Assembly: GCA_900541015.1 (NCBI GenBank)
Contig: UQIB01000041.1
Span: 1-15,668, forward strand
Direction: 5' to 3'
Source: an uncultured Collinsella sp.
GTDB taxonomy: Bacteria; Actinomycetota; Coriobacteriia; Coriobacteriales; Coriobacteriaceae
DNA: 15,668 nt
Made by a program: the position numbers and the translations under genes. Of this stretch, positions 4,742-12,263 are shown in pieces. Under the pieces are notes generated by a model that ran no database searches, was not told the origin of the DNA, and was given only the letters and a program-made list of their open reading frames with translations. The first letter of the stretch is position 1, and every line of letters starts with the position of its first letter.

Positions 4742-7642
4742 ATGACCCAGCCCTTGCCCTGGGAAAAGAACACCGCGGTACCCGTGCCGCCCGCGCCGGA
4801 ACCCGTGCCGCTCGATGCGTACATCGCCCCCGCCGCGCCGGAGCCCGAGCTCGTTCCGCTTGACATCTACGACGCTCCCGCGCCGGCACCCAAGCCTGCC
4901 AAGCCGCTCGTCGACATCGACAGCCTTAATCCCGCTCAGCGCGAGGCGGTCCTGACCACCGAGGGCCCGCTGCTGGTGCTCGCCGGCGCCGGCTCGGGCA
5001 AGACCCGCGTCTTGACCTTCCGCATCGCCCATATGCTCGGCGACCTGGGCGTTAAGCCCTGGCAGATCCTTGCCATCACGTTTACCAACAAGGCCGCGGC
5101 CGAGATGCGTGAGCGTCTGGCGGCACTCATTCCCAGCGGCACCCGTGGCATGTGGGTGTGCACCTTCCATGCCATGTGCGTGCGTATGCTGCGTGAAGAC
5201 GCCGACCTGCTGGGCTACACCGGTCAGTTCACCATCTACGATGACGACGATTCCAAGCGCATGGTGCGCGATATTATGCAGGCGCTCGGTATCGAGCAAA
5301 AGCAATTCCCCATCAACATGATCCGCAGCAAGATCAGTTCGGCCAAAAACGCCATGATCGGCCCCGAGGACATGCTCAAATCCGCCGACAGCCCCAATGA
5401 CAAAAAGGCCGCGCAGGTCTACCTGGAGCTGGAACGCCGCCTGCGCGCCGCCAACGCGATGGACTTCGACGACCTGCTCGTGCGCACGCTCGAGCTGCTG
5501 CGCACCCGCCCCGAGGTGCTCGACAAGTACCAGGAGCGCTTCCGCTACATTAGCGTCGACGAGTATCAGGACACCAACCACGTCCAGTACGAGATCGCCA
5601 ACCTGCTGGCCGCCAAGTACCAAAACCTCATGGTCGTGGGCGACGACGACCAGTCCATTTATAGCTGGCGTGGCGCCGACATCACCAATATCCTGGACTT
5701 TGAGAAGGACTTTAAAAACTGCAAGACCGTCAAGCTGGAGCAGAACTACCGCTCCACGGGTCATATCCTGAGCGCCGCCAACGCCGTGGTGCGTCACAAC
5801 TCGCAGCGCAAGGAGAAGCGCCTGTTTACGGCCGAGGGCGACGGCGAGAAGATCCAGGCCTTCCAGGCAAGCGATGAGCGCGACGAGGGCCGCTGGATTG
5901 CCGGCGAGATCGAAAAGCTGCACTCCAAGGGCACGAGCTACGACGATATTGCTGTGTTCTACCGCACCAACGCCCAGTCGCGTATCCTCGAAGATATGTT
6001 CCTGCGCGCAGGCGTGCCCTACAAGATTGTGGGCGGCACGCGATTCTTCGATCGTGCCGAGATCCGCGACGTCATGGCCTACCTCAAGATGATCGTGAAC
6101 CCGGCAGACGAGATGAGCGTCAAGCGCGTCATCAACACGCCGCGCCGCGGCATCGGCTCCACCTCGATCCAAAAGATTGAGCAGCTGGCGCGCGACAACC
6201 GTTGCTCGTTCTTCCAGGCTTGCGAGATCGCGTGCGCCGAAACCGGCATTTTTAGCGCCAAGGTGCGCAATGGCCTGTCGAGCTTTGTGTCGCTGGTGCG
6301 CGAGGGTCGCCGCATGGACGGCGAGCTCAAGGACGTTGTCGAGATGATTGTCGATAAGACGGGCCTGCTGCAGGCTTTCCGCGCCGAGGGCACCATGGAG
6401 TCCGAGAGCCGCGCCGAGAACATCCAGGAATTCCTGGGTGTCGCTGCCGAATTTGAGGAGACGCACGAGGATATCGAAGGTACGCTCGAGAGCTTGGAAG
6501 AGCTGCGCGCTGCCGGTGTTGCCGATGTGCCTGTCAGCGCCGAGCCCGAGCCCGTCGTGGTGAGCGCGCCTGCGCCCGAACCGGGGCCGTCTGCCCCGGT
6601 ATCCTCGTTTGAGGCGCTCGTTGGTGCGCGTGACGCCGCGGGCTCCAATCCGCTCGATAGCTTGGCCGCTCCGGCGCTGTCTCCGCAGGATGCCCTGGCC
6701 GCCGCCATCGCGGGCAACGCGTATGCCGCGCCGACGGAGATGCCGGCGGGTGCCGTGCATGCCGACGAGATTGAGCGCACCTACGGTCCGCTCACCTGTA
6801 AGGCGCTGCCGGCACTCATGGAGTGGCTGGCCCTGCGCTCCGACTTGGATTCCCTGGCCGGCGAGACGCATGCCATCACTATGATGACTATCCACTCCGC
6901 CAAGGGCCTGGAGTTCCCGGCGGTGTTCGTGGCCGGCATGGAGGAGGGCATCTTCCCGCACGTGCACGACTTTGGCGGCAGCGATGACCCGGGCAAGCTC
7001 GAGGAGGAGCGTCGCCTGGCCTACGTTGCCATCACGCGTGCCCGTAAGCGCCTGTTCCTGACCTATGCGGCCACGCGTCGCACCTACGGCTCGACCTCTG
7101 CCAACCCGCGCTCGCGTTTCCTCAATGAGATTCCGTTTGAGGATATCGAGTTTAGCGGTATCGGTTCTGCCGGTTTTGAGGGCACGGGCTGGGAGAAGCG
7201 CGGCGACCGTCACGGCACCTTTGGCTCGGGCATGGGTTCGGATATGTATGGCGGCAAGGTGTTCGGTTCGCATACGCGCTCGACCGGCGGTTCCGGTTCG
7301 CGCGGCGGATCGAGCTTCGACGACTTCTTTGGCGGCAGCAGCTACGGGACCGAGCGCCATCGTGGGGTCTCGCCCGACGCCGGCCGTGTTGCCTCGACCT
7401 TTGGTTCGGGTGCGCCGCGAGCCAAAAAGCCGTCATCTAAGGTGTCGCCGACGGTGGAGCGCAAGGTCGATCGTGCCAGCGCGTCGCAGGACTTTGCCGC
7501 GGGTGATATCGTGAGCCACAAGACCTTTGGCACGGGTACCGTGATCTCGGTCGTCGGAGACATGATCGAGGTTCAATTCGAAAAGACCGGCCAGACCAAA
7601 AAGCTTATGAAGGGCTTTGCTCCGATCGTCAAGCTGTCGTGA
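4742..7642 (+). CDS. pcrA: PcrA/UvrD-type SF1A DNA helicase
   Basis: An ATP-dependent 3'-5' DNA helicase used in repair, replication restart and removal of RNA polymerase or RecA from DNA. ATG 4742 is chosen because AGGAG (4731-4735) sits six bases upstream; the 28-codon in-frame extension overlaps the promoter. The protein has 966 aa. A Pro/Ala-rich N-terminal extension (1-58) precedes the Q motif NPAQREAV. Walker A is AGAGSGKT (K87), motif Ia is FTNKAA, motif II is VDEYQDTN (271-279), motif III is GDDDQSIYSWRGA, motif IV is QNYRS, motif V is TIHSAKGLEF and motif VI is YVAITRARKRL (761-771). About 100 Ala/Pro-rich residues (about 585-685) are inserted between the 2B domain and motif V. A Gly/Ser-rich linker (about 805-905) leads to a Tudor-like tail (about 918-966, DIVSHKTFGTGTV), which in other PcrA proteins contacts RNA polymerase. 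It is larger than typical PcrA (about 720-780 aa). Confidence 0.95.
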   Translation: MTQPLPWEKNTAVPVPPAPEPVPLDAYIAPAAPEPELVPLDIYDAPAPAPKPAKPLVDIDSLNPAQREAVLTTEGPLLVLAGAGSGKTRVLTFRIAHMLGDLGVKPWQILAITFTNKAAAEMRERLAALIPSGTRGMWVCTFHAMCVRMLREDADLLGYTGQFTIYDDDDSKRMVRDIMQALGIEQKQFPINMIRSKISSAKNAMIGPEDMLKSADSPNDKKAAQVYLELERRLRAANAMDFDDLLVRTLELLRTRPEVLDKYQERFRYISVDEYQDTNHVQYEIANLLAAKYQNLMVVGDDDQSIYSWRGADITNILDFEKDFKNCKTVKLEQNYRSTGHILSAANAVVRHNSQRKEKRLFTAEGDGEKIQAFQASDERDEGRWIAGEIEKLHSKGTSYDDIAVFYRTNAQSRILEDMFLRAGVPYKIVGGTRFFDRAEIRDVMAYLKMIVNPADEMSVKRVINTPRRGIGSTSIQKIEQLARDNRCSFFQACEIACAETGIFSAKVRNGLSSFVSLVREGRRMDGELKDVVEMIVDKTGLLQAFRAEGTMESESRAENIQEFLGVAAEFEETHEDIEGTLESLEELRAAGVADVPVSAEPEPVVVSAPAPEPGPSAPVSSFEALVGARDAAGSNPLDSLAAPALSPQDALAAAIAGNAYAAPTEMPAGAVHADEIERTYGPLTCKALPALMEWLALRSDLDSLAGETHAITMMTIHSAKGLEFPAVFVAGMEEGIFPHVHDFGGSDDPGKLEEERRLAYVAITRARKRLFLTYAATRRTYGSTSANPRSRFLNEIPFEDIEFSGIGSAGFEGTGWEKRGDRHGTFGSGMGSDMYGGKVFGSHTRSTGGSGSRGGSSFDDFFGGSSYGTERHRGVSPDAGRVASTFGSGAPRAKKPSSKVSPTVERKVDRASASQDFAAGDIVSHKTFGTGTVISVVGDMIEVQFEKTGQTKKLMKGFAPIVKLS

Positions 7643-7652
7643 TCCCGGCGAA

Positions 7653-7775
7653 CCTGGGCGGGCGTATGGGGCAACATCGCCTGCTCGGGCAGTCCTGCTC
7701 GCACGGAGAGCACATTAAGTGCTCTCCGGCTCGTGCGGAACTCGCGATCGATGTTGCCCCATACGCCCGTCCAGG
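7653..7775. repeat. 123-nt intergenic foldback with 27-nt arms
   Basis: The arm at 7653-7679 matches the reverse complement of 7749-7775 at 26 of 27 positions; the one difference is a G-U wobble. Inside, GGAGAGCAC (7705-7713) pairs perfectly with GTGCTCTCC (7719-7727) around ATTAA, flanked by GCACG/CGTGC. There is no U tract. It starts 10 nt after the pcrA stop, before the hairpin at 7858-7897, so it would form in the pcrA 3' UTR. The decamer CTTAGATAAC at 7778-7787 also occurs, inverted, in the 2638-2728 foldback (2656-2665). Confidence 0.8.
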
Positions 7776-7857
7776 TCCTTAGATAACGTTGCTTGTTGGC
7801 GTCGCTCTGCTCGTCCGCTTTTTTGATCTGGAGAGCCGGGTGGGCTGATATATATGG

Positions 7858-7897
7858 ACAAGGGGCTCCCCCGTTGGTGGACGGGGGAGCCCCTTGT
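7858..7897. terminator. Hairpin terminator between convergent pcrA and manA
   Basis: A perfect 17-bp stem (7858-7874 with 7881-7897) has a TGGTGG loop. The plus side continues TGCGTTTGGGTTG and the minus side CCATATATATC, so neither U tract is strong. Its position between two convergent stops still suggests it ends both transcripts. Confidence 0.7.
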
Positions 7898-7920
7898 TGC
7901 GTTTGGGTTGTTGGTGCGAT

Positions 7921-8853
7921 CTACAGATGCGAGACGATCAGTTCCATCTTGCCTTCGAGGTCAATGGAGCTGACGGCGCTCGGAGCCAGCAGGTGGCTTC
8001 CCTTGTGGACGGGGTCGCCGCAGACGGTGCCTTCGCCGTCGATGACCGACAGGCACATGAAAGGCCAACGCTGGTCGAGGGTTTTGCTGCCGTCGACGCG
8101 TACGCGATCGACGGTGTAGCAGGAGCTAGACTCGAGCTCGGTCACGCCGTCCACCTCGGGCGCGGTCACCGTGCCGTCGGTCGGAGCCTGAGCATCAAAG
8201 TTTATGCAGTCGAGGCTCTGCTCAATGTGCAGTGGACGCAGTTTGCCGTCGGTGCCGGGGCGGTCGTAGTCGTACAGGCGATATGTCACGTCGCTCGACT
8301 GCTGCGTCTCCAAAATGAGCGTGCCGGTCTTGATGGCGTGAACGGTGCCGGAGTCGATCTGGAAAAAGTCTCCCTTGTGAATCGGCAGCACGTTGAGCAT
8401 CTCGTCCCAACGGCCCTCCTCGATCATCTGTGCAGCCTCGGCGCGGTCGTGCGCGCGCTGGCCGACAATGATCGTGGCACCGGGTTCGCAGTCCAGCACA
8501 TACCAGCACTCGGTTTTGCCCAGGCTGCCGTTCTCGTGCTTGGCGGCGTACTCGTCGTTGGGATGAATCTGGATCGAAAGGTCGTCCTTGGCATCCAGAA
8601 TCTTAATGAGCAGCGGGAACTCCTTGCCCTCGCAATTGCCAAAGAGCTCGCGGTGCTCGGCCCACAGCCATGAAAGCGTGTGGCCTGCATACGGGCCCTC
8701 CGCAATCTGGCAGTCACCGTTGGGATGGGCCGAGATGGCCCAGCACTCACCGATGGGACCCTCGGGAATGTCGTAACCAAATACGGTTTCGAGCTGGCGG
8801 CCACCCCAGATCTTCTCGTGGAAGATCGGCGTCAGTTTAATCAAATCGGACAT
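7921..8853 (-). CDS. manA: Mannose-6-phosphate isomerase, class I
   Basis: A zinc enzyme interconverting mannose-6-phosphate and fructose-6-phosphate, feeding mannose into glycolysis or drawing fructose-6-P towards mannose donors. The protein has 310 aa, close to the short Bacillus-type ManA enzymes. Near the N terminus it has the family segment FHEKIWGGRQLE. Metal ligands are recognisable as H97 in QIHPND, E115 in GKTECWYVL and H172 in SGTVHAIKTG; the cupin continues with LILETQQSSDVTYRLYDYDR (180-199). The second ATG (8853) is preferred because GGGGG on the minus strand lies 7 nt from it but only 1 nt from the ATG at 8859. It is the downstream gene of a gntR-manA unit with a 74-nt gap holding a hairpin, and ends before a hairpin terminator. 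Confidence 0.94.
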   Translation of the reverse strand: MSDLIKLTPIFHEKIWGGRQLETVFGYDIPEGPIGECWAISAHPNGDCQIAEGPYAGHTLSWLWAEHRELFGNCEGKEFPLLIKILDAKDDLSIQIHPNDEYAAKHENGSLGKTECWYVLDCEPGATIIVGQRAHDRAEAAQMIEEGRWDEMLNVLPIHKGDFFQIDSGTVHAIKTGTLILETQQSSDVTYRLYDYDRPGTDGKLRPLHIEQSLDCINFDAQAPTDGTVTAPEVDGVTELESSSCYTVDRVRVDGSKTLDQRWPFMCLSVIDGEGTVCGDPVHKGSHLLAPSAVSSIDLEGKMELIVSHL

Positions 8854-8874
8854 ATTCATACCCCCATTATGTTG

Positions 8875-8914
8875 CGCGGGCGTTGCACAAAACAGCTCAA
8901 AACGAGCGCCCGCG
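8875..8914. repeat. Intercistronic hairpin between gntR and manA
   Basis: CGCGGGCG (8875-8882) is perfectly inverted as CGCCCGCG (8907-8914), with an inner GCTC-AAAAC-GAGC. There is no U tract on the minus strand, so it is more likely an mRNA processing or stability hairpin, or an operator, than a terminator. It could set the ratio of manA to regulator. Confidence 0.5.
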
Positions 8915-8927
8915 TGACTACAAAAAC

Positions 8928-9647
8928 CTATGCCAACGTTACGTTGTGCAACTCAAAGCGGTCGCCAACGTTGCGCGAGACCGAATACTCAAAGGCGGCG
9001 CCGCTGTCCAAAAAGCCAATCTGGGTGAGCTCGAGCAGGGGAGAGCCAAGTTTGGTGTCCAGACGCTCGGCTTCTTCCTCGGTTGCTGCCACGGCGCGAA
9101 TAGTACGGTGGAAGCTCGAAATCTTCAGCCCACATTGCTCGCGGATGAAGCGGTAGACCGATCCGTACAGGTCCTTCTTTTTAAGGCCTGGAATCAGCTC
9201 GAGGGGCATGTAGGTGTACTCGATAACGATGGGCTTCTCATCGGCCTGACGCACGCGCACGACGTGATAGGCAAAGTCATCCTCGGCAATTCCCAGCTGG
9301 GCTGCGATGTCCGCCGGTGGATTAACGATCGAGAAATCGTAGACCACCGAGGTCACCTTCTCCCCGCGATGCTCATACGAAAAACCCTGGGCACGGTCGT
9401 TTTTGCCCTGGAAAAACGCCTGGCCGGGAAGTCCCGCCGTGTCCTTAACGTAGGTACCCGATCCGCGTCGGCTGGTAATAAGACCTTCCTCGGTGATTTG
9501 TTCAATAGCTCGTTTGACGGTGATTTTTGAAACGCTATAGAGCTCGCAGAACTCAACGACGGTGGGAAGCTTGTCGCCCGGTTTAAGAGCGCCATCCTCG
9601 ATACTTCGACGAATATCTGCAGCTATCGCCTCGTATTTGGGAATCAA
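8928..9647 (-). CDS. GntR-family regulator, HutC/UTRA subfamily
   Basis: A 239-aa transcriptional regulator. The N-terminal winged helix (about 3-68) has the GntR pattern, including KLPTVVEFCELYSVSKITVKRAIEQITEEGLITSRRGSGTYV. The C-terminal UTRA-type effector domain (about 88-235) ends in FEYSVSRNVGDRFEL. HutC-type proteins sense small metabolites, often sugar phosphates, and usually repress neighbouring genes. The start is TTG at 9647, with AAAGGAGG four bases upstream on the minus strand; no ATG gives the full DNA-binding domain. manA lies downstream on the same strand and a ROK sugar kinase diverges upstream, so the likely regulon is this locus and the likely ligand a hexose phosphate. The ligand is an inference. 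TATACT (minus strand, 9684-9689) is a candidate -10. Confidence 0.93.
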   Translation of the reverse strand: MIPKYEAIAADIRRSIEDGALKPGDKLPTVVEFCELYSVSKITVKRAIEQITEEGLITSRRGSGTYVKDTAGLPGQAFFQGKNDRAQGFSYEHRGEKVTSVVYDFSIVNPPADIAAQLGIAEDDFAYHVVRVRQADEKPIVIEYTYMPLELIPGLKKKDLYGSVYRFIREQCGLKISSFHRTIRAVAATEEEAERLDTKLGSPLLELTQIGFLDSGAAFEYSVSRNVGDRFELHNVTLA

Positions 9648-9890
9648 GGAACCTCCTTTCCAACTTGATTGAGAATAAAAGAAAGTATAGTCAACACCTA
9701 AGTATCTCTATTGAGTTATTGAAAAGTTCGAGAAAGATAAAATTAAAAGTCGCCCCGCTTATAAATTTAGAGCGTTTTAAATGATAAACATCTGAGTAGT
9801 GTCGTGTTGAGAAATGATCGGTCCGAGGACGGGGCCGAACCGATATAACACCCAGCGAACCGAATCTCGTACTCTGCGCTTCCCCAGATA
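9648..9890. other. AT-rich divergent control region between gntR and the ROK kinase gene
   Basis: No coding sequence is visible. A minus-strand -10 TATACT (complement of 9684-9689) lies just upstream of gntR. AGTAT occurs twice nearby (9684-9688 and 9701-9705), a possible regulator half-site. Plus-strand AT-rich blocks, including TATAAA near 9770, could host a distant promoter for the kinase. None of these is paired with a good -35, so promoter placement is tentative. Confidence 0.35.
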
Positions 9891-9930
9891 AAACCTGCCA
9901 AAACAAACCTGTCCTTTTTGGTAGGTTTTT
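9891..9930 (+). terminator. Terminator-like hairpin in the ROK kinase leader
   Basis: AAACCTGCCAAAA (9891-9903) pairs with 9916-9928 with one G-U wobble, and the 3' arm runs into T5. AAACCTG recurs in the loop (9905-9911), offering a competing partner for the same 3' arm. The hairpin ends 53 nt before the kinase start. If transcription begins upstream it would act as an attenuator; if it begins at the weak TACCAT near 9944 it lies in the promoter. Confidence 0.5.
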
Positions 9931-9983
9931 GCCTTGGGAGCGGTACCATACAGGCAATGTTTAAACGAGAAAGGCGGGCTCCC

Positions 9984-10937
9984 ATGGAACCTAAGCAGTA
10001 TTACATCGGCATCGACGTCGGCGGCACCTCGGTCAAGGAGGGTCTGTTCGATGAGGACGGAAACCTGCTTGCCAAGGCCAGCGTGCCCACGCCTCCCATC
10101 GTTGACGCTGCGGGCTTTGCCGCGGTGACCGAGGCTATCGACCAGGTGGTCGCCAAGGCCCAGATTCCGCGTGCCTTTGTGTCGGGCATTGGCCTGGCCG
10201 TTCCGTGCCCCATCCCGGCATCGGGCGATGCCAAGGTCAAGGCGAACATCGCCATCAACCTGCCCGAGCTCAAGATCGCCATCCAGGAGCACTGCCCCGA
10301 CGCGGTCGTTAAGTACGAGAACGACGCCAACGCTGCTGCTATGGGCGAGGCCTGGCTCGGCTCTGCCAAGGGCGTACAGAACGTGGTGATGGTCACCATT
10401 GGTACCGGCGTGGGCGGCGGCGTTATCGTTAACGGCGACGTGGTATCGGGCGTTGTGGGTGCTGGCGGCGAGATTGGCCACATGTGCCTGAACCCGGCCG
10501 AGGAGCGCACCTGCGGCTGCGGCGGCCATGGCCACCTGGAGCAGTATTCCAGCGCCACCGGCGTGGTGAGCAACTACCTTGCCGAGTGCAAGAAGGCGGG
10601 CGTCGAGCCCATCGAGCTGACCGGCCCCTCCGATTCCAAGGACGTGTTCCAGGCTTGTCGCGAGGGCGACAAGCTCGCGCTGGCCGCGGCCGATACCATG
10701 GCCGACTATCTCGGTCGCGCCCTGGCACTTATCGCCAACGTGGTCGACCCCGAGATGTTCCTCATCGGCGGCGGCGCCTCCGCCTCGGCCGATGTTTACC
10801 TCGACAAGGTTCGCGAGCACTTTAAGCAGTACGCGCTCTCCGCCTCGCGCGAGACGCCCATTAAGGTTGCTTCGCTCGGAAACGACGCCGGTATCATCGG
10901 TGCCGCCTACGTAGCTCTGCGCGCCGCCGGTAAATAG
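9984..10937 (+). CDS. ROK-family sugar kinase (glucokinase-like)
   Basis: A 317-aa cytoplasmic ATP-dependent hexokinase of the ROK family. The N-terminal phosphate-binding motif is IGIDVGGTSVKEG (8-20). The catalytic Asp is D114 in ENDANAA, and the second ATP site is IGTGVGGGVIVNG (139-151). The zinc region is H166 (GEIGH), then CGCGGHGHLEQ (177-187). The canonical motif is CxCGxxGCxE, so the third Cys is replaced by H184; His could still bind zinc. ATG 9984 is chosen because AAAGGCGGG sits upstream; an in-frame ATG at 9957 has no evident ribosome site. Sequence alone cannot tell glucose from mannose or fructose. Next to gntR and manA, a mannokinase or fructokinase role is as plausible as glucokinase. 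Confidence 0.92.
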   Translation: MEPKQYYIGIDVGGTSVKEGLFDEDGNLLAKASVPTPPIVDAAGFAAVTEAIDQVVAKAQIPRAFVSGIGLAVPCPIPASGDAKVKANIAINLPELKIAIQEHCPDAVVKYENDANAAAMGEAWLGSAKGVQNVVMVTIGTGVGGGVIVNGDVVSGVVGAGGEIGHMCLNPAEERTCGCGGHGHLEQYSSATGVVSNYLAECKKAGVEPIELTGPSDSKDVFQACREGDKLALAAADTMADYLGRALALIANVVDPEMFLIGGGASASADVYLDKVREHFKQYALSASRETPIKVASLGNDAGIIGAAYVALRAAGK

Positions 10938-10938
10938 C

Positions 10939-10969
10939 TGGTGCAAGGGGGACAGGTTACATTGCACCA
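10939..10969 (+). repeat. 31-bp palindromic repeat, copy B
   Basis: Perfect 8-bp inverted ends, TGGTGCAA and TTGCACCA, flank a core containing GGGGGACAGGTTAC. It begins 2 nt after the ROK kinase stop. It matches copy A (4571-4601) at 27 of 31 positions in the opposite orientation. The GGGGACAGGTTAC-type core resembles REP-like elements mobilised by Y1 (RAYT) transposases in other bacteria; that parallel is from memory. Confidence 0.8.
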
Positions 10970-10972
10970 ACA

Positions 10973-10989
10973 TGGTGCAAAAGGGACAG
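10973..10989 (+). repeat. Partial third copy of the palindromic repeat
   Basis: TGGTGCAAAAGGGACAG matches the first 17 bases of copy B at 15 positions and starts 3 nt after it ends. The right half is missing. This gives a tandem full-plus-half arrangement typical of REP clusters. Confidence 0.6.
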
Positions 10990-11105
10990 CCTTGGCCCCC
11001 GTGCCTGCGCCCCAAAATATGCCGTGGCCCTTCCGTCTGCGAAGGCTCGGCATCGGCGTGCTACCATAGCTACGTCCAAGTACACATATCAAGTGGAGGA
11101 TATCC

Positions 11106-12029
11106 ATGGCAAACGTTCTTGTCTTTGGTCACCAGAACCCCGATAACGACGCCATCATGAGCGCCGTCGTCCTGTCCCAGCTGCTCAACCAGGTTGAGTA
11201 TGCCGGCAACACCTACGAGGCCTGCGCCCTTGGTCAGCTTCCGGCCGAGTCCGCCAAGCTGCTCGCCGACGCCGGCATCGCCGAGCCCCGCGTGATCGAG
11301 TCCGTCGAGGCTGGTCAGCTCGTCGTCCTCACCGACCACAACGAGTCTGCCCAGTCCGTCGCCGGCCTTAAGGACGCCACGGTCTTTGGCGTTGTCGATC
11401 ATCACCGCATCGGCGACTTCGAGACCGCCGGCCCGCTGCACTACATCTGCCTGCCCTGGGGCTCCAGCTGCACCATCGTCACCAAGCTCGCCGGCGTGCT
11501 CGGCGTTGAGCTTTCCGACGTCCAGGCCAAGCTGCTGCTCTCGGCCATGATGACCGACACGCTCATGCTCAAGAGCCCCACCACCACCGATGTCGACCGC
11601 GCCGTCGCCGCCAAGCTCGGCGAGCAGGTGGGCGTCGACCCGGTCAAGTTTGGCATGGAGGTCTTCCTCACCCGTCCGTCTGGCTCCTTCACCGCAGCCG
11701 AGATGGTCGGCAACGACATCAAGATGTTCGAGCCTGCCGGCAAGAAGCTGCTCATCGGCCAGTACGAGACTGTCGACAAGACTCGCGCACTCGGCATGAT
11801 CGACGAGATTCGCGAGGCCATGCGCGCCTACGCCGCCGAGAAGGGTGCCGACGGCATCGTCCTGTGCATCACTGACATCATGGAGGAGGGCTCGCAGGTC
11901 CTGCTCGAGGGCGAGACCGAGGCTGCTCAGAAGGGCCTGGGCATTGCCGACGAGCACGACGGCGTCTGGATGCCGGGCGTCCTCTCCCGTAAGAAGCAGG
12001 TCGCTGCCCCCATCATGGCCGCCTGCTAG
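11106..12029 (+). CDS. ppaC: Manganese-dependent inorganic pyrophosphatase (family II, DHH)
   Basis: This cytoplasmic enzyme hydrolyses pyrophosphate to phosphate, pulling biosynthetic reactions forward. The protein has 307 aa, the standard length without CBS or DRTGG regulatory inserts. Metal ligands are in place: H9, D13 and D15 in FGHQNPDNDA; D77 in LTDHN; D98, H99 and H100 in VVDHHR; and D151 in MMTDT. The C-terminal substrate motif SRKKQ (294-298) is intact, so the enzyme should be active. The start is firm, with GGAGGA (11095-11100) five bases before ATG. A weak -10-like TACCAT lies at 11062-11067. It is monocistronic, followed by a strong terminator. Confidence 0.96.
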   Translation: MANVLVFGHQNPDNDAIMSAVVLSQLLNQVEYAGNTYEACALGQLPAESAKLLADAGIAEPRVIESVEAGQLVVLTDHNESAQSVAGLKDATVFGVVDHHRIGDFETAGPLHYICLPWGSSCTIVTKLAGVLGVELSDVQAKLLLSAMMTDTLMLKSPTTTDVDRAVAAKLGEQVGVDPVKFGMEVFLTRPSGSFTAAEMVGNDIKMFEPAGKKLLIGQYETVDKTRALGMIDEIREAMRAYAAEKGADGIVLCITDIMEEGSQVLLEGETEAAQKGLGIADEHDGVWMPGVLSRKKQVAAPIMAAC

Positions 12030-12048
12030 GTTTAGTTGACCAAACGCC

Positions 12049-12088
12049 ACGACCGGATCGCGGAAGCCCCGCGCTCCGGTCGTTTTTT
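12049..12088 (+). terminator. Intrinsic terminator after ppaC
   Basis: ACGACCGGA (12049-12057) pairs with TCCGGTCGT (12075-12083), with an inner CGCGG/CCGCG helix, followed by a T6 run. It is a textbook terminator 19 nt past the ppaC stop, so the nhaA leader downstream needs its own promoter. Confidence 0.92.
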
Positions 12089-12131
12089 GTGCACGGCGCC
12101 GCGTCGTCTCTTGGATAGGCGCGCCCGTGCC

Positions 12132-12227
12132 GTTGAGCAAATAATGTTCAACCTGTGGTTCCGCTTTTCGGCCACGCCTGCGTGCCTGTCGTGCAGGGTA
12201 GGCTAGATGCAAGCGTAATACGTTAGA
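12132..12227 (+). ncRNA. Candidate structured nhaA leader RNA (riboswitch/attenuator expression-sensing part)
   Basis: A non-coding stretch with successive small helices ahead of a terminator. GTTGA/TCAAC (12132-12136, 12148-12152) flanks AATAAT and may mark the promoter or an operator. GTGG..CCG/CGG..CCAC occupies 12155-12175. GCCT/AGGC with CCTG/CAGG occupies 12176-12203. AGCGT/ACGTT around AAT occupies 12212-12224. GTGCC (12182-12186) could pair with GGCAC (12232-12236) in the terminator's 5' arm, giving an antiterminator. I cannot assign it to a known class. Li+ (nhaA-I/II) and Na+ (DUF1646) riboswitches, which precede such genes elsewhere, are the ones to compare. Confidence 0.4.
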
Positions 12228-12263
12228 GCGCGGCACCGCCACTTGGGCGGGCCGTGCTTTTTT
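12228..12263 (+). terminator. Intrinsic terminator inside the nhaA leader
   Basis: GCGCGGC (12228-12234) pairs with GCCGTGC (12251-12257) with one G-U, then CCGCC (12236-12240) with GGCGG (12246-12250), with only A12235 bulged and an ACTTG loop. T6 follows at 12258-12263. It comes after the ppaC terminator and just before nhaA, so it probably interrupts nhaA's own leader. A second small hairpin, ACGGGA-GCTT-TCCCGT (12267-12282), touches the nhaA ribosome site. Confidence 0.8.

Noticed and set aside
4724..7360. 878-aa open frame antisense to pcrA
   Set aside because: It lies wholly opposite a helicase with all its motifs. Its Ala/Gly/Arg/His-rich, low-information protein is typical of GC-rich codon shadow, and it has no ribosome site.
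9777..11015. 412-aa open frame antisense to the ROK kinase gene
   Set aside because: It runs through the palindromic repeat and the divergent promoter region and shows no recognisable motif; the ROK kinase on the other strand is unambiguous.
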